Assembly: GCF_030272615.1 (NCBI RefSeq)
Contig: NC_081407.1
Location: 373,014,998-373,078,997 of the forward strand
Origin: Cryptomeria japonica
Lineage: Eukaryota; Streptophyta; Pinopsida; Cupressales; Cupressaceae
Reading direction: 5' to 3'
DNA length: 64,000 bases
Position 1 is the first letter of the stretch; each line of letters opens with the position of its first letter. Below are positions 24,401-36,369 of this stretch, piece after piece. The notes below the pieces were generated by a model. The model saw nothing but the letters and a program-made list of their open reading frames with translations, ran no database searches and was not told the origin of the DNA. The position numbers were made by a program, and so were the translations under genes.

Positions 24401-26060
24401 ATTTGTGGTTTATACTGATAACCAGCTCTTAGTTTTCTCAACTCCCAAGAAAAGTTGAATCATATGCATATCAAATGGGTAGAGTATTTGCAATCCTATA
24501 CTTCTACCATTAAACATAAGAAAGGTCAATGCAATAAGGTTGCTGATGCATTAAGTAGAAGGTTGCTAACAGTTCAAGAAGTGCAGCTCTAGAGAAGTGG
24601 AGTGGATAGTTTCAAAGGGCTATATCAAGATGATGAAGATTTTGATGCCATCTACAAGGTTTGTCAAGAGTTTAGGAATCACTTTCATGGTGAATATGCA
24701 TATTTTACTTTGAAAGATGGTCTTTTATTTAAAGGAGAACAAATTTGTGTGCCAAGAGGGTCCATGAGAGAGAAATTGATGCAAGATAATCAAAATGGTT
24801 GTAAAATTGGTCATTTTGGGTTGAATAAGACTTAGGAAATTGTTCGAAGATTCTACTATTGGCCAAAGATGCAAAGAGATATCAGAAAATATGTTGAAAA
24901 ATGTGTTGTTTGTCAAAGGGAACCTCTTCTAATGCTGGACTCTATCAGCCATTACCTATTCCAAACTGACCATGGGAGTGTGTAAGTATGGATTTTATTG
25001 TTGGTTTACCCAAAACCAAATCTGGATATGATAGCATCTATGTTGTGGTAGATTGATATAGTAAAATGACCCATTTCATTCCATGTAAGATGACTCATGA
25101 TGCTAGTCATATTGCTTATTTGTTTTTCAAGGAATTCATTAGAATTAATGGCTTACCAATCAACATAGTGTTAGATAGAGATACAAAATTCATTGGTCAA
25201 TTTTGGAAAACTTTATGGCAAAGATTGGGTACCAACTTGTCTTTTAGTTGAGCCTACCATTTCCAAATGGATGGCAAAAAAGAGGTGGTAAATAAGAAAC
25301 TTGGGAACCTTCTCAAATGTTTATCAAAGGAGTATGGACAAGCTTGGGATCAAATCATCCATCAAGTTAAATTTGCTTACAATGATAGTGTGAATAGATC
25401 AACAGGTAAGAGTTCTTTTGAAGTAGTTTATGGGCTTCACCCAAGAGGTGTGTTGGAGCTTCGAGACATTGGAAATATAGAAAAAAAGAGAGTACATGTT
25501 GTTGACATGGTTCGGTCCATGAAGGAGATTCATGAGCAAGTTAGGTAGGCTTTACAAGACAACTCTCAAAGAATCAAGGACAAAGTGGACGAAAGGAGGA
25601 GGGATGCACAATTTGCTGTTAGTGACTTCGTAATGGTTAACTTGAGAAAAAAAAAGGCTTCAAAAATGTGTCCCTAGAAAACTTCAAATGAGGAGGATTG
25701 GACCTTGTAAGGTCTTGGCTAAGTACGGGCAAAATGCCTACAAAATTGATCTACCTGGGGACATAGCTTTGTCTCCTATTTTAATGTTGCAGACTTGGTG
25801 TAGTACAAAGGCATACTTATAAAGGAATGTAGTATAGTTTCAGAGGTCTCTCAATCACTTTCAGACCTTCCTTTGCCACCTAAACCTAGGTTCCAAGCCG
25901 AGAAGGTGTTGGATTCAAGAATCCTCAAGAAGACTAGGCATACCGCCTATATCGAGAATTTAGTTAAGTGGCAGCATCTTCTATAATTTGAGGCCACTTA
26001 GGTACCTGAAGAAAACTTTTCGAATCTTGGAATTTCCCTCTCTTTTCTTCCTAAAGGAGT
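21441..26060 (+). pseudogene. Gypsy gag-pol polyprotein, broken
   Basis: ATG at 21441 opens gag, stopped at 21558-21560 and several times after. Gag ends with a zinc knuckle CX2CX4HX4C (CCNCHQIGHPTYRC, about 22443). The protease active site reads VVVDSRSTNN, with Arg where Gly is expected. Near 22945 the frame shifts by one and RT begins: LCIDSRAINQITIRYR, FTKIDLKGGYHQI, a stop at 23680-23682 just before LVMPFGITNAPSTF, then YLDD near 23780. RNase H ends with KVADALSRR (about 24540). Integrase has HFGLNKT...CVVCQR, an Asp in MDFIVGLP, an Asp in VLDRDTKF and the Glu in MDGKKEVVN. A chromodomain-like tail (VLDSRILKKTRHTAYIENLV, near 25910) marks a chromovirus. It cannot be expressed as one protein. 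Confidence 0.92.
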
Positions 26061-26080
26061 CACTTTACTTATTTCTCATT

Positions 26081-26089
26081 GGGGGAGTA
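26081..26089 (+). other. Polypurine tract of the gypsy element
   Basis: GGGGGAGTA directly before the 3' LTR. Confidence 0.8.
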
Positions 26090-27684
26090 TGGTGCAGCAG
26101 CACCTAGATTTCTTGATAAATTTTCACAATTTTGGAATGGATGATCCTCAATAGGATCAATGAATGAATAATGGACTATTTTTAGGTCCACAAGTGTGAT
26201 TTAGGGTTATTTAAAGTGTGTTTGTCTCTAGTGTTAGCTTGTTTCCTTAGTTTTGGCCAATGTTCCTTTGTAAGCCAAAAATGACATCATTTTGCAAACT
26301 AGGGTAAAACTCCTTGTAAGGCCTCATATGGATTTTTGACATGTTGGTTTGATGTTAGGGAACCATCTTAGGGGGTTTATAATGTGTGGACATGTTTAAG
26401 TTTCAAAAATTCATGGTGGAGCAAAAGTTGTCATTGTTGCTTGACAACTTTTTGTAACGTTTGGAGCAACTTTTCAAAAATGATTAAATCGGTGGTTAAG
26501 GAGCCGATGGGTGGTTGGTTATGAGTAATTAGGAATATATAATGTTTTTGAAATTATTGTAAAAGGGTTGGAAGATCCAAAGAGAAAATTTTGAATAATA
26601 TTTGAAGGCAATTTCTAGATTTTGCATAAAAAATTGTAATTTGTTTATAGCAGTCTGTACCAGATGGATTGATCTTGGTACTATTATTTCTTGGTGGTTT
26701 AGCATTCATTGTTGTGGTGATTTGGAAGTGATTATACTCCTTCTTTGTGTAGGTTTAGTGCTTTGTTTGAAATCTTTCTTGAATTGCACTGCTCTCGGCC
26801 AGAGCAAAGGGATTAAGACCCTAGAAATGGCTCCAACTTGAAATCCCATTGTGTTTTCTCAATGGAATTTGGGATTAAAGTCATCGAGCCTGTGTACAAT
26901 GTAAAAATTCTTTTTAGTGTCATCAAAGTTGCATTGGACCAGTTCATTATCATGCCCTAGGCGAGCTCTGCCATAGCCTTGCTAGGGAACATGACAACAT
27001 TTTGCACTTTTGCTTGTAAGAATGATCAAATGTGTTTGTGCCAAGTGATTGGTATGGGAGATGAGTTCCTAAAAGAGTCTTAGTAGGAGTATGGAGGTGT
27101 GGCAGGGTGTGGGAATCAAATAACTCTATTAGAGAAGGCTCTTAACCCTTAAACCCTTAAAAAGAGCCATTTTGGGGTCCGTAATTGTACGGGTGTATCA
27201 GACAATCTAACGTCCTTAATCTCAAAGAATGTCCAAAAGGGAATTCAGATAAATAGATCTCTTAGGAGGTCCTTCGGTATATTTTTGAGTAATTGGGAAA
27301 AAATTGTGAACGTAGGGCTGAAAGGGGCTCATAGGGCTACTAGGCCTAGAAAATAGGAACTTGTGAAAGCGATGGAGAAATGGAGTGAAAAAGTCACAAA
27401 ACCACATGATGGGAGTTGTTACACCATCTTAGCATCGTCCTAGTCCCCTACAAGTGAAGGTGAAATTTTTTGACAACTTCATGGTTGTACTTACACCACT
27501 GAGTACTAGCCATGATCTTGAGTGATTTGAGTAAACTAGTTGATAGATAGATTCCCAAAAGAGTTTAGATGTTGGGATTGATTCAAGAGGAGAGAAGGGT
27601 GTAAACAATAATTGAAGCCCAATATGACACCTTTTACCAACCTACTAATCAAATTGCAACTCTTTTGTGAGATCCTCCCTATCA
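26090..27684 (+). repeat. 3' LTR of the gypsy element
   Basis: 1595 bp. A duplicated ttaaaccc near 27147 is one visible indel relative to the 5' LTR. Confidence 0.92.
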
Positions 27685-27689
27685 CTCAT

Positions 27690-30101
27690 AAACTCTGATT
27701 CGACTTCTATGCAGCTTACCCACCTTGACATTAGCACTCTAGACAATTCTTTGTAATCTCTTGTTATAACATCTATATGATTTTAGTTCATTAGAATAAC
27801 CAAGAAATATTCCTTCATCACATCTAGGATCAAATTTTCCAATGATACCATCTCTCCTAATATAACATTTACTACCAAAAATTCTAAAGTACTTAACTGT
27901 AGGTGTATTTCCAAACCATAATTCATAAGGTGACTTACCAGTTTCTCCTTTGATATGTACTGTTGAATGTATAGATTGTTGTGCTCACTGCTTCTCTCCA
28001 ATAGATATGAGGTATATTAGCTTCCATCATCATTGTTCTAGCAACATCCAAGATAGTTCTATTTTTCCTTTCCACAACTCCATTCTGCTTAGGTGTCCAG
28101 GGACCATAAAATTGTCTCCTTATGCCATGCCTCTCACAAAAGTTATTAAACTCACCGGATGTGAATTCTCCACCATGATCTGACCTTAAACATTTAATCT
28201 TAAATCCTTTCTTTGTCTCAACTTTATCTTTAAAGATTTTAAACTTTTCAAAAGCCTTAGATTTCTCCCTTAGAAAAGTAACCCACATCATTCTAGAATA
28301 ATCATCAATGATTAACATGAAATATCTATCACCTTGAAAATGTTTAACTCTAGCAAGGCCACACAAATCAGTATGAATAAGATCAAGAACATCACTAGAT
28401 TTATCTTGTGTACTCTTAAAAGAGGTTCTGACTTTTTTCCCATTTGACATTCTTTACATACCGGATTATAGGGCTTCACAATACTATGTATATCTCTAAC
28501 TCTCTTAATTGAAATGGTCTTTACAATCCAATCAAAATTCACATGACAAAGCCTTTTATGCCATAGCCAACTTTCATCAATTTGTGCAATCAAACATGTC
28601 TTCTCACCAAAATTCAAATCAAATATATTACCATTTGTATGAGTACCGGTTGCAATCTCCAAAGCAGATCTATTAATGATTTTACATTTTCCATCATTGA
28701 ACTGTAATTGAAATCCCTTATCCATTAATTTTGCTACACTCAAAATATTATGCCTCAAACCTTCAACATAATAAAAATTATCAGTATTGTGCTTACCATC
28801 CAATGATATAGTTCCTTTTCCTCTGATCATACATGTTTGTCATCTCCAAATCTGACTAGACTGCCATCAAAATCTTGCAAAGATAGAAACTTCCTTTTAT
28901 CTCTAGGCATATGATGTGAACATCCAATGTCAATTACCCATTCATCCTTATCTTCAGTTTTAGTAGAAAGTGCCTTCTCTTCAGGTACATTCTCTTCTAG
29001 TGTCAGAACATCTTCCTTGATAGCCAAGAACACCCATTCCTTCCAATTTCCAGAACCACTAGCAAATTCTTGTGTCAATTCATCATTAGAATCAATCACA
29101 CCTTCCTAATCTACTATGTAGCTTTATTTATCTCTATTTTTCTTGTACTTATACTTGTTGTGATATCCAGGGTTAGGCTTAAAAGATATTCCAGCTCTCT
29201 CTTCAAACTTGAATTTCTTTCAAGACATCTAGCTGAAAAATGACCTATCTTGTTACATGCAAAACATTTAAAATGTGCTTTTCCTTCATACGTACTTCCT
29301 AAGAGTCCTTTAGGTACTCTTCTAGAAAACAGGGCTTCAAGTTGCTCAAATTCATCATTTTCTCTCTTCATATCATCCAATTTCTTTGCATATAAAGCTT
29401 TCCAATCTTGCTTGCCGGTTGATGATGTAGATGCATGAAAAGCAGGTTTAGACTTCACAACTTTAGAAGGTCCAAATTACTCAAGCTCAAAAGAAGATAA
29501 TTTACCAACCAATGTATCTCTGTTGATAAAATTATTAGCCATTGTTCTCAATTCATTAATTTTAGTAGCCTTCATTTTGTAAGCCAGTCGTAAAGCTCTC
29601 AGAACTTTAGAAACTACTTCATCTTCACTTAGATTTCCACCACAGCATTTAATTCCCATAACAAAATCATTTACCCTTTCCATGAATGTAGTAATCCTTT
29701 CATCTTCTTCCATCTTCAAGTTTTCATATCTCACTAGGTAACCATCAAGTTTAACAATCTTCACAATAGGGTCACCTTCATTAAGAGTCTCCAACTTGTC
29801 CCATATAGCCTGTGTAGATGATTTATCAGTTAATCCCATTATTTGCTGATTAGAAAGTGCACAAAAGAGGGCTTATCTTTCTCTACAATCATTCTCAATC
29901 TCATTATCCAAGTTTTTTGGAGGCTAAATTATAAGGTGTAACACCATTCTCTGTGATTTACTAAATCTCCTTGCTAAGACATCTTATATGAGTCTCCATC
30001 TGAATCTTCCATACTGTGTAATTTGTTCCATCGAGCATAGGAATATCTCTTCAAAAGATAGCAACCGATGAACTAGATGAACTTGAACTGTTAGTTGCCA
30101 T
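27690..30101 (-). pseudogene. copia-1 gag, protease and integrase
   Basis: Read on the minus strand from an ATG at 30101 (MATNSSSSSSSSVAIF, then a stop). Gag continues through IWDKLETLNEGDP and GIKCCGGNLSEDEVV (29839-29477) to a zinc knuckle CFACNKIGHFSARC (near 29250). The protease region has WVIDIGCSHHMPRDKRKFL (about 28940), with Ile where Ser of the usual DSG is expected. The pre-integrase H/C region is LWHKRLCHVNFD...CKECQMGK. The integrase triad is visible as HTDLCG, LRSDHGGEF and GVVERKNRTILD (28450-27935). The frame fails before the gypsy junction at 27684. The rest of pol continues at 19805. Confidence 0.9.
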
Positions 30102-30146
30102 AGGATCTTCCTCAAGCGATTAAGCTTCTGCAGAGAGGACCAGAGA

Positions 30147-30156
30147 TCTGATACCA
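30147..30156 (-). other. Primer-binding site of copia-1
   Basis: Minus strand TGGTATCAGATCT, two bases from the 5' LTR end (TCTAACA). The first ten bases fit initiator tRNA-Met. Confidence 0.85.
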
Positions 30157-30158
30157 AT

Positions 30159-31355
30159 TGTTAGACAATTCAAATAACTAGAAGACAACTAAGAGGGGGG
30201 GTGAATTAGTTGTCTCAAATTATCGGAATCTTAAGCAATCAAAACTTTAATACTAGAACCAAAAAGATCAATACCAGAATGCATAAATCAATTACCGAAA
30301 TAGTAGATAAACCAATTAAGCATAAACAACAATCAAAGAATAAATACCATCTACATGACACCAAGATTTGTATGTGGAAAACTCGGTAAAGGGAAAAACC
30401 ATGGTGGGAAGCCTACCCATAGTCAGATAATACTTGTGCAGTAAGTATGTGATTACAATTGAGAGGCTTCTCTTGCAGAAAGGCCGACAACCTAGAGCAC
30501 ACTTCTCATCACAAAAGGAGTCTCATTGACTACATAAATCCAAACTACAAGCTGGAAGAAAGAATGAACTGCAAAGATAGCATCTCCTATGCCTGAGTAT
30601 AGTTCCCGTTAAGCTCAATACCAAAAGACTAAAACCTCTTACATAAACCCAACTCGATCACCAATGATTGACCAAATCCCTTGTCTGAATGATTATTACA
30701 TTATTTGCTCATATACATCCTCACACATGATCTACAATGAGATCTTACATCATATATATACAAACCCTCGACCACAAACAATTAGGTCGGCCACCGGACA
30801 ATAAAATAATTACATAATTACAAAACATGTTGGCCTAAGACCAAACAAATAATATCCAACCCATAAGACATCCTAGAAATACATTGATAAGTCCACTCCA
30901 CATGTTACATTAAGCTGATCCATAACCTAGATAATACTGGGACCCATTATAGGTCCACACACACTAAAGAAATGATCCCAATCAACCAAGTCTCAAACAT
31001 GATCACCATCAGCATACTAAATCTCCACTAGAAGCCGCACTAACACCACTTATGAATATCATCAAAGATCTTCAAAAAAGATCTTCTGGTGAAACCCTCG
31101 TTGGAACAACAAACCAAGCTTGCTAGCAAACAGGATAGCATCCGATCACTAGATCAAAACCAACTGACTGGACATGAATTTGAGTAGAATGAATAAGCCA
31201 ATTCGATAACCCAAACATACATACCGGATCATGTCGATCTAATCCAACCAGAAACCAAACAACCTATAGGGACCAGAAGGATATTGGTAAAGAAGCCAAA
31301 ACAACTAGCGTTGACATCAATGCAACACATAATCAATTCCTCCAAATGGCCAACA
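30159..31355 (-). repeat. 5' LTR of copia-1
   Basis: 1197 bp, intact. On the plus strand it begins TGTTAGACAATTC and ends GGCCAACA, then ATAAG. Confidence 0.9.
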
Positions 31356-32759
31356 ATAAGATGCTCATTTAAACAAGTAGTTTTGTCATAAAATATCATA
31401 GCTATCTACTCTAAGCATCATTTATAAAATAAGATTGCATGTACTTCTTTTTAAAGCTCAATTTTGAATCCTCATAGCTATGCTCTAGCATTGCCCATAT
31501 AGTGCAAGGAGATGATCTTTTATCCTCTCAAATTGATCTCAATCTAGGTCTTCATTTTCTATCAAGTAGGATACCCAAAATTCCAAAAAGGAGAAGAAAT
31601 TATAGATAAAATCTAGATCATTTGAGGACTACAATCAAACCAACTGATAAGAAACATAAAATATTCACAATTCTTTAATTTCAAAATTAGTCTTATTTAT
31701 TTTACTAATTAGGTCACCATTATTTTCCTAAATAATATAACACAACATTTCGATTTCTTAATTAGTTTAGAATTTACATCCTTAAAATTACATTTGAATT
31801 TGTTAGCCCTATTTTTAACTTGCAAAATTTTAAACGTTCATGTCAAAATCCTCATAGTGATAAGCTCCTCACTAAAAGTATCTTCCATCATCTACAAGCT
31901 CTTGGGGTTTTAGCTATGAAATGCAAAGGCACGAACTAGGCATGTGAGTAGTATAACAAGTATTTCTCAAGGAATGTCATGATTGCATGATATACCATAA
32001 TGGTAAAGCTCTCAAAAATGACAAACGTGTTCATAAACATATCATTTAATTAAGATTATTGTTAGATATTCTCATCGATATATCATGCATAGGCATTTTT
32101 AAGGAGTCTCTCAAACTTATAACAATAAGTACCAAATGAAGCGGTTATTGAAACTTGATTTGTCACTTTGCATAATTACCTAGGCTGTCCAAGTTTCCAA
32201 TGAAATAAAGAAGTTAAATTGTTGAAGATAGAGGTTTTCATAAAATTGCATATCAAAATGATATTTATGGCTTAATTTGAAAGAGATTGATTCACTCCAC
32301 TTAGTTCTTCACTCATCGGTTGTTGTAGTTTTCAAAGATTCCGATGACATAAAGTAGCCACCATCATTCACAAATTATCAACTCTATCGACAACTTACGA
32401 CATTTTTGCAAATCACCGAAAGCAATGCCCTCATCATAATGATTTGATTTGAGTTGGCTCACATAAGTAAAATACCGATGCATATATTCATCTCATCAAT
32501 GAAAAAAATATTGGTAAGTTTGTATTTTGAAAGAAAAGTGTGAAAGAAGAGTTAGTTATTATAACTAAATCAAAGATAGCATTATGAATCATTCTTTAGC
32601 AAGAACTGGAGTTTCAGGATAGAATATCAAGATTCAATTAAGGTTCATAGGCTTGTATGAAAGATGTGGAACTCAAAAACATAAATGTGCACAAAGAGTA
32701 ATGGTGTGTGAGCCACTCAAATCGAATACCTGACATATTGTCTCATGAGATGCAATAGT
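31356..32759. other. Non-coding; remnant of repeat R then unassigned sequence
   Basis: 31356-31390 continues repeat R after the copia-1 insertion. At about 31388-31432 a 45-bp phrase from the end of R (aaaatatcatagctatctac...) is repeated. Beyond this nothing is recognised until the PPR remnant. Confidence 0.5.
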
Positions 32760-33600
32760 TGCAGACTGTACAAAATGGAGATGTTGAAAAAGCTTTCAAA
32801 ACTTTCAAACAAATGCAATTTGGAGGAGTAATGCCATGTTTCCCAACCATTTCCCAGGGATCTTCACGTCTTTCCAACAATGTATGGTCATGCACTAAAG
32901 CACCTTCAAAGGAAAATTTTTGTCAGATATTATAATTGGAAAATCCTAGTAGACATGCATGAAAAATGTGGAAGCATAGCTGAGGCATGTGAAATATTCG
33001 ACATGATGTATCAAAGAAATGCGGTCTCATCACAACATATACAAAGAATGAATTTGTTGAAAAGGCTTTAGAAAATTTCAAGCAAATACAATAAGTTGAG
33101 TTAGAGGTGTGACGGTTGTGTGGACATGCTTTCTTGGTCCTGAAGTAGATGTCTTTCATTGTTAGACATGCATGCAAAGTGGGATAGAATGTGGAGGGCA
33201 AGTGATGGTGGTGCGATGTTAAAGGTGAAAATGCGATGTTGACACATGAGTAACATGAAAAATCATTGCCAATGTATATGAACTATTCAAAAATATACAT
33301 TAAAGAAATGTCTAGGAATGAAATGATATAGTTGCAAGCATGTCAAATTTTGACAACACACCTCAAGGAGATGGCATCTTAAAGAATATGATGATTGCAC
33401 AGACATGAAGGTGTATGAACACTTTAACAGAATGCCCAAAAGAAATGTGGTCTCATGATGTAAATGCAAATATGGCTGTATAGATGAGGTACCTGAAAGC
33501 ATCTTCAAACACATGTTAACTATTCGACAAAGTGCTTCAAAGAGATGTCATCTCAAGGAATGAGGTGAAATGATTGCAAGATATGCACACAAATGAACTC
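32760..33600 (+). pseudogene. Pentatricopeptide repeat (PPR) pseudogene fragment
   Basis: Degenerate PPR motifs in shifting plus-strand frames: QNGDVEKAFKTFKQMQFGGV (about 32769), LVDMHEKCGSIAEACEIFD followed by MYQRNAVS (about 32940-33030), and HFNRMPKRNVVS (about 33420). These match the plant PPR consensus helices in which a KCG(S/D)I..A..(V/I)F phrase is followed by M..RN.VSW. Functional PPR proteins bind organellar RNA in plastids or mitochondria. This copy has many stops and frameshifts and no start, transit peptide or C-terminal E/DYW domain that I can see. It is likely a decayed duplicate, perhaps carried in by transposition. Confidence 0.75.
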
Positions 33601-33879
33601 TTGAAATGTAAGGTGGATGTAATTGGCAGTTTTATAGCCAACTTCCATGATATTTACCAGTGTTCCTCTCATGTCGAGATGGGAGCTTTAATAGTAGTTC
33701 ATGAGAAAAATATGAAAGCGCAAGGTAACAAAATACATTGTGGTTGAAATAGCTTTAGGAACAGTTTGTGGTGGCTGTATGGGCTTGCTTTCTTGACTTC
33801 AAAAAATCACATATTGATGGAGCTTAGAAATAAGGAAGATACATTTCTACTTCAACAAATCCAATGCCATATTCTCTTT

Positions 33880-34640
33880 ATGATGTTATGTGTTTCAAAT
33901 TATCTTTTTGTAAAAGTGACTTATGTCACTCAGGTAACCACAAGTTAGAATTCGGGTTTAGCTTTTGTAAAAGTTAGTTATCCTAACTTGTTTCCAAAAG
34001 GTAGTTATTAGAAGTTGTCACTTGGGTAGTTGTTCTAAGTTGGTACTTAGGTAGTTATCCTAAGCGGTTGACTTAGATAGTTATCCTAAGTGGTTAGACT
34101 AAGTAGTTGCGGGGTAGTTATTTTAAGTGCCAAAGTTGGGTAGTTACTCTAAGTAACTATTTTTCTAAAAATCAAGTTAGTTGTTTCAAGTTGGTGCACT
34201 TAAAGAGTTAGTTATTCTAAGTAGTTATAAAAGTGATTATGGTAGTTACCTTAAGTGGTTACTAGCCTCACTTATATATACTTCTTTGTAATTCAATTAG
34301 GGAGAGACTCTTACAGAAGGGGAGATGATGGAGAACTTTTAGATTTTACATTTTGAACTTGTATACTTTCAAAAGAATAATCAAGAATGCATTTAATTTG
34401 TGTGTCTTGAATGTACTTCTCAATTATTGTTATCAATTTCTCGTATGTTAAATTGATAATTCGTTTATGTACTTGTGCAGTCTATTGATCTATAGTTCAA
34501 ATGATATATATATATATATATAATGAAGCATAGTCATACCTTGGTATCTTGTTTTGAATGTAATAAGATAACCTGTTTCCTTGTAGGTTGAGATTTGTTA
34601 TCCTTCTTTTGTCTTTACATATCAAACATATTTTCTGCTC
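33880..34640 (+). repeat. LTR-like sequence with a degenerate tandem motif
   Basis: 33940-34265 is built of variants of gtagttatcctaagtggtta at irregular 20-45 bp spacing. It is followed by a TATA-like cttatatatacttctttgt (34270) and sequence typical of an LTR R/U5. No second copy, primer site or target duplication was found, so solo LTR is an inference. A (TA)n run lies at about 34506-34522. Confidence 0.4.
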
Positions 34641-35179
34641 AAACACCCTTGTAATAGTTATCAATCGTGGAATCTCAGTGTGTATTCATATGTCTTCCAT
34701 TGGGGTTTCTATTATCTACTTTCATTAATTTTGTGTTTTCCTTCCTCTATGTACTTTCAAGTTAAAAGTACACAAAAATCCAAAAAAATCCCCCCATCAC
34801 ACGAGGGAGCTGCACCTCTCAAACGCAGAGGAAGATTGTGGCCTCACCACAATCTCTCCAACTATTGGGACAGTTGTCACTGCTCTTCGAGCGAACAAGG
34901 TCAAGTTTGAAGGAGAATTCATAGTGACAAATTTGTTTACCAATAGAATTACTTTTTTCATATTATAAATTTAGAAGATTATTTCAAATATTTTATGAAA
35001 ATAAACTATAAAACCAAAAAAATATGGCGTAAATTACATACAAAGTGCTAAAAAGATAATTAGTCAAAACTTAATAAATTCATAATTATAATTTATTTTG
35101 TTAAATAGATAGAATATTTCTTGGTTACAATCTTTCAACTTTTGAAAGAAGAAAGAAGCCCATAATGAGGCCTCAAAAA
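34641..35179. other. Unassigned sequence, no clear gene
   Basis: A short open stretch at about 34790-34920 gives plausible peptide in more than one frame (for example TISPTIGTVVTALRANKVKF). I cannot assign it, so no gene is called. Confidence 0.35.
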
Positions 35180-35560
35180 AATATTAGATACAACAATTAT
35201 ATGGTAGTATCTTCATTTGATATAATTTCAAATAGAAATTACAATTAGACTTTTGGGATGATAAATAGAAAATGTGCACTGTCCATGACCGACACCGCTC
35301 ATTTCAAAATGAAACAAAATGACTACCTAATCAATGTTTGCATTGACAGTTTACTTGGACTCTGCACATTCCAATTCTTGTGATAGAAGTTGTTGATTTA
35401 ATACCCCCATACTTGTTGATTTAATGTCCAACTTTTGTACAACATTGCACCAATAGTAGATCCTCTCCCCTAATCAATATTTGCACTAACAGTTTACCTT
35501 TATTGTCTATTATTGTTCATGTCACAGTCTACTCTCCTATCAATTATTGTGCTCGCAGAC
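35180..35560 (+). repeat. Dispersed repeat, copy 1 (other copy 57070-57340)
   Basis: Shares blocks tagatacaacaattat, tggtagtatctt, aattaga/aactagacttttggg, ctacctaatcaatgtttgca and tttattgtctattattgttc with 57070-57340. This copy has an internal duplication of the ctaatcaatgtttgcat block (near 35320 and 35465). Confidence 0.65.
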
Positions 35561-35946
35561 CCACAAATAGCACTATCTAGCAATTAAATGAGATGTTTTG
35601 AAGTCGACGAAATAGTATGAAAAGTGAAATGAAAATGCAAAGACAGAAAACAAAATAGAAAATGGATTACAAAAATAAAAGATGAGGACAATAAATATTT
35701 CTAAATAAAGTAATTCTACATGATAAAGCAGATAAGGTAGCTACATTATTATTATTAAAATTCTTTCATAGACATTTGAAATCAGGTTCAAATAAAAAGT
35801 AAACGTGATTTTTGCTGCTGTCTGCTATGGTTGCATCCACAATTGCTGTTGAGACGAAGCTCGATTAGCACCTATTTAAATGGATGAGATCCTCTTTTAC
35901 TTGGTATCTCTGAAATCATTTAGCTTGCTTGCTGTCTTTTAACAAG

Positions 35947-36369
35947 ATGAGAGCTTTAACTAGTTTCTTTCTTCTCATTGTATGTTTTTATTCCATAAAA
36001 GTTCACGTAGGTATTTTGTAATTGATTTCAATCAAATCATGTAACTCTACTTTGCTTATGAATTTAGGTTGTTTGGAATTGACAGATAGTAGCGGCTAGC
36101 GGAGCAGTGCAGTTGCAGGCTGAATGGGTATCTTCGTCTCTGAGTCCGAGTATGAGAAGCTGCCCACAACACCCATTCCACACAGTCTGTGGGAACTTAT
36201 CTGTCACACGGAGGACAACACAATGGAGGCGGCAACCATTTGTCATATGGACACCAGTGACTGGAATCCCAAACACATGGCATTTCATTCCCGAAAACAA
36301 CTTTGTGTGGCTGGGATCCAGCTAAGATCCACACCACTCTGCTTCCTTACTCTAATAAGTAATAAGTAA
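35947..36369 (+). CDS. Candidate small secreted-protein gene or pseudogene, two exons
   Basis: A short ATG exon at 35947 encodes a signal-peptide-like start, MRALTSFFLLIVCFYSIKVH. It is followed by a fair splice donor (GTAG then GTATTT). A TATA-like box, tatttaaat, lies about 70 bases upstream (near 35875). Acceptor candidates are near 36066 (aatttag) or 36090 (gatagtag). Two downstream frames are open: one ends at 36325 (contains EWVSSSLSPSM and WHFIPENNFVWLGSS), the other at 36369 (contains ESEYEKLPTTPIPHSLWELI). With the better acceptor, two stops precede the second frame, so the locus may be dead. I do not recognise a family. The region is GC-richer than its surroundings. Secretion is inference from the hydrophobic start only. 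Confidence 0.33.

Larger units (their letters stand above)
19811..27684 (+). mobile_element. Ty3/gypsy chromovirus nested in copia-1, target duplication CTCAT
   Basis: LTRs at 19811-21397 and 26090-27684 start TGGTGCAG and end CCTCCCTATCA. CTCAT flanks it at 19806-19810 and 27685-27689, which places the insertion inside copia-1 pol in opposite orientation. A tRNA-Met primer site (21401-21412) and a polypurine tract (26081-26089) are intact. By eye the first 230 aligned LTR bases differ at roughly 7 percent of positions, so this is not a recent insertion. Gag, protease, RT, RNase H and integrase are in Ty3/gypsy order, with a chromodomain-like end. Confidence 0.93.
8836..31355 (-). mobile_element. 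Ty1/copia retrotransposon copia-1, split by a LINE and a gypsy element; target duplication ATAAG
   Basis: Target duplication ATAAG lies at 8831-8835 and 31356-31360. The left LTR in plus coordinates (the element's 3' LTR) is 8836-8865 joined to 16502-17695. The right LTR (the element's 5' LTR) is 30159-31355. Both run from TGTTAGA to GGCCAACA on the plus strand. Read on the minus strand, a tRNA-Met-type primer site follows the 5' LTR (30147-30156) and a polypurine tract precedes the 3' LTR (17696-17707). Gag, protease, integrase, RT and RNase H follow in Ty1/copia order from 30101 down to 18017. Pol is interrupted by the gypsy element at 19811-27684. Copy R-B near 53772-53795 keeps the uninterrupted target. 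All coding parts are broken. Confidence 0.92.

Noticed and set aside
20322-26841. Matching 79-residue ORFs in both gypsy LTRs (20322-20561 and 26602-26841)
   Set aside because: They exist twice because the LTRs are copies. No domain, and position in U3/R gives no reason to call a gene.
32923-33514. Minus-strand ORFs over the PPR region
   Set aside because: The plus-strand PPR motifs explain the sequence; the minus ORFs are shadows.
36064-36300. Minus-strand Cys-rich ORF opposite the candidate secreted gene
   Set aside because: The Cys residues mirror codons of the plus-strand exon, and there is no signal peptide or promoter on that side.
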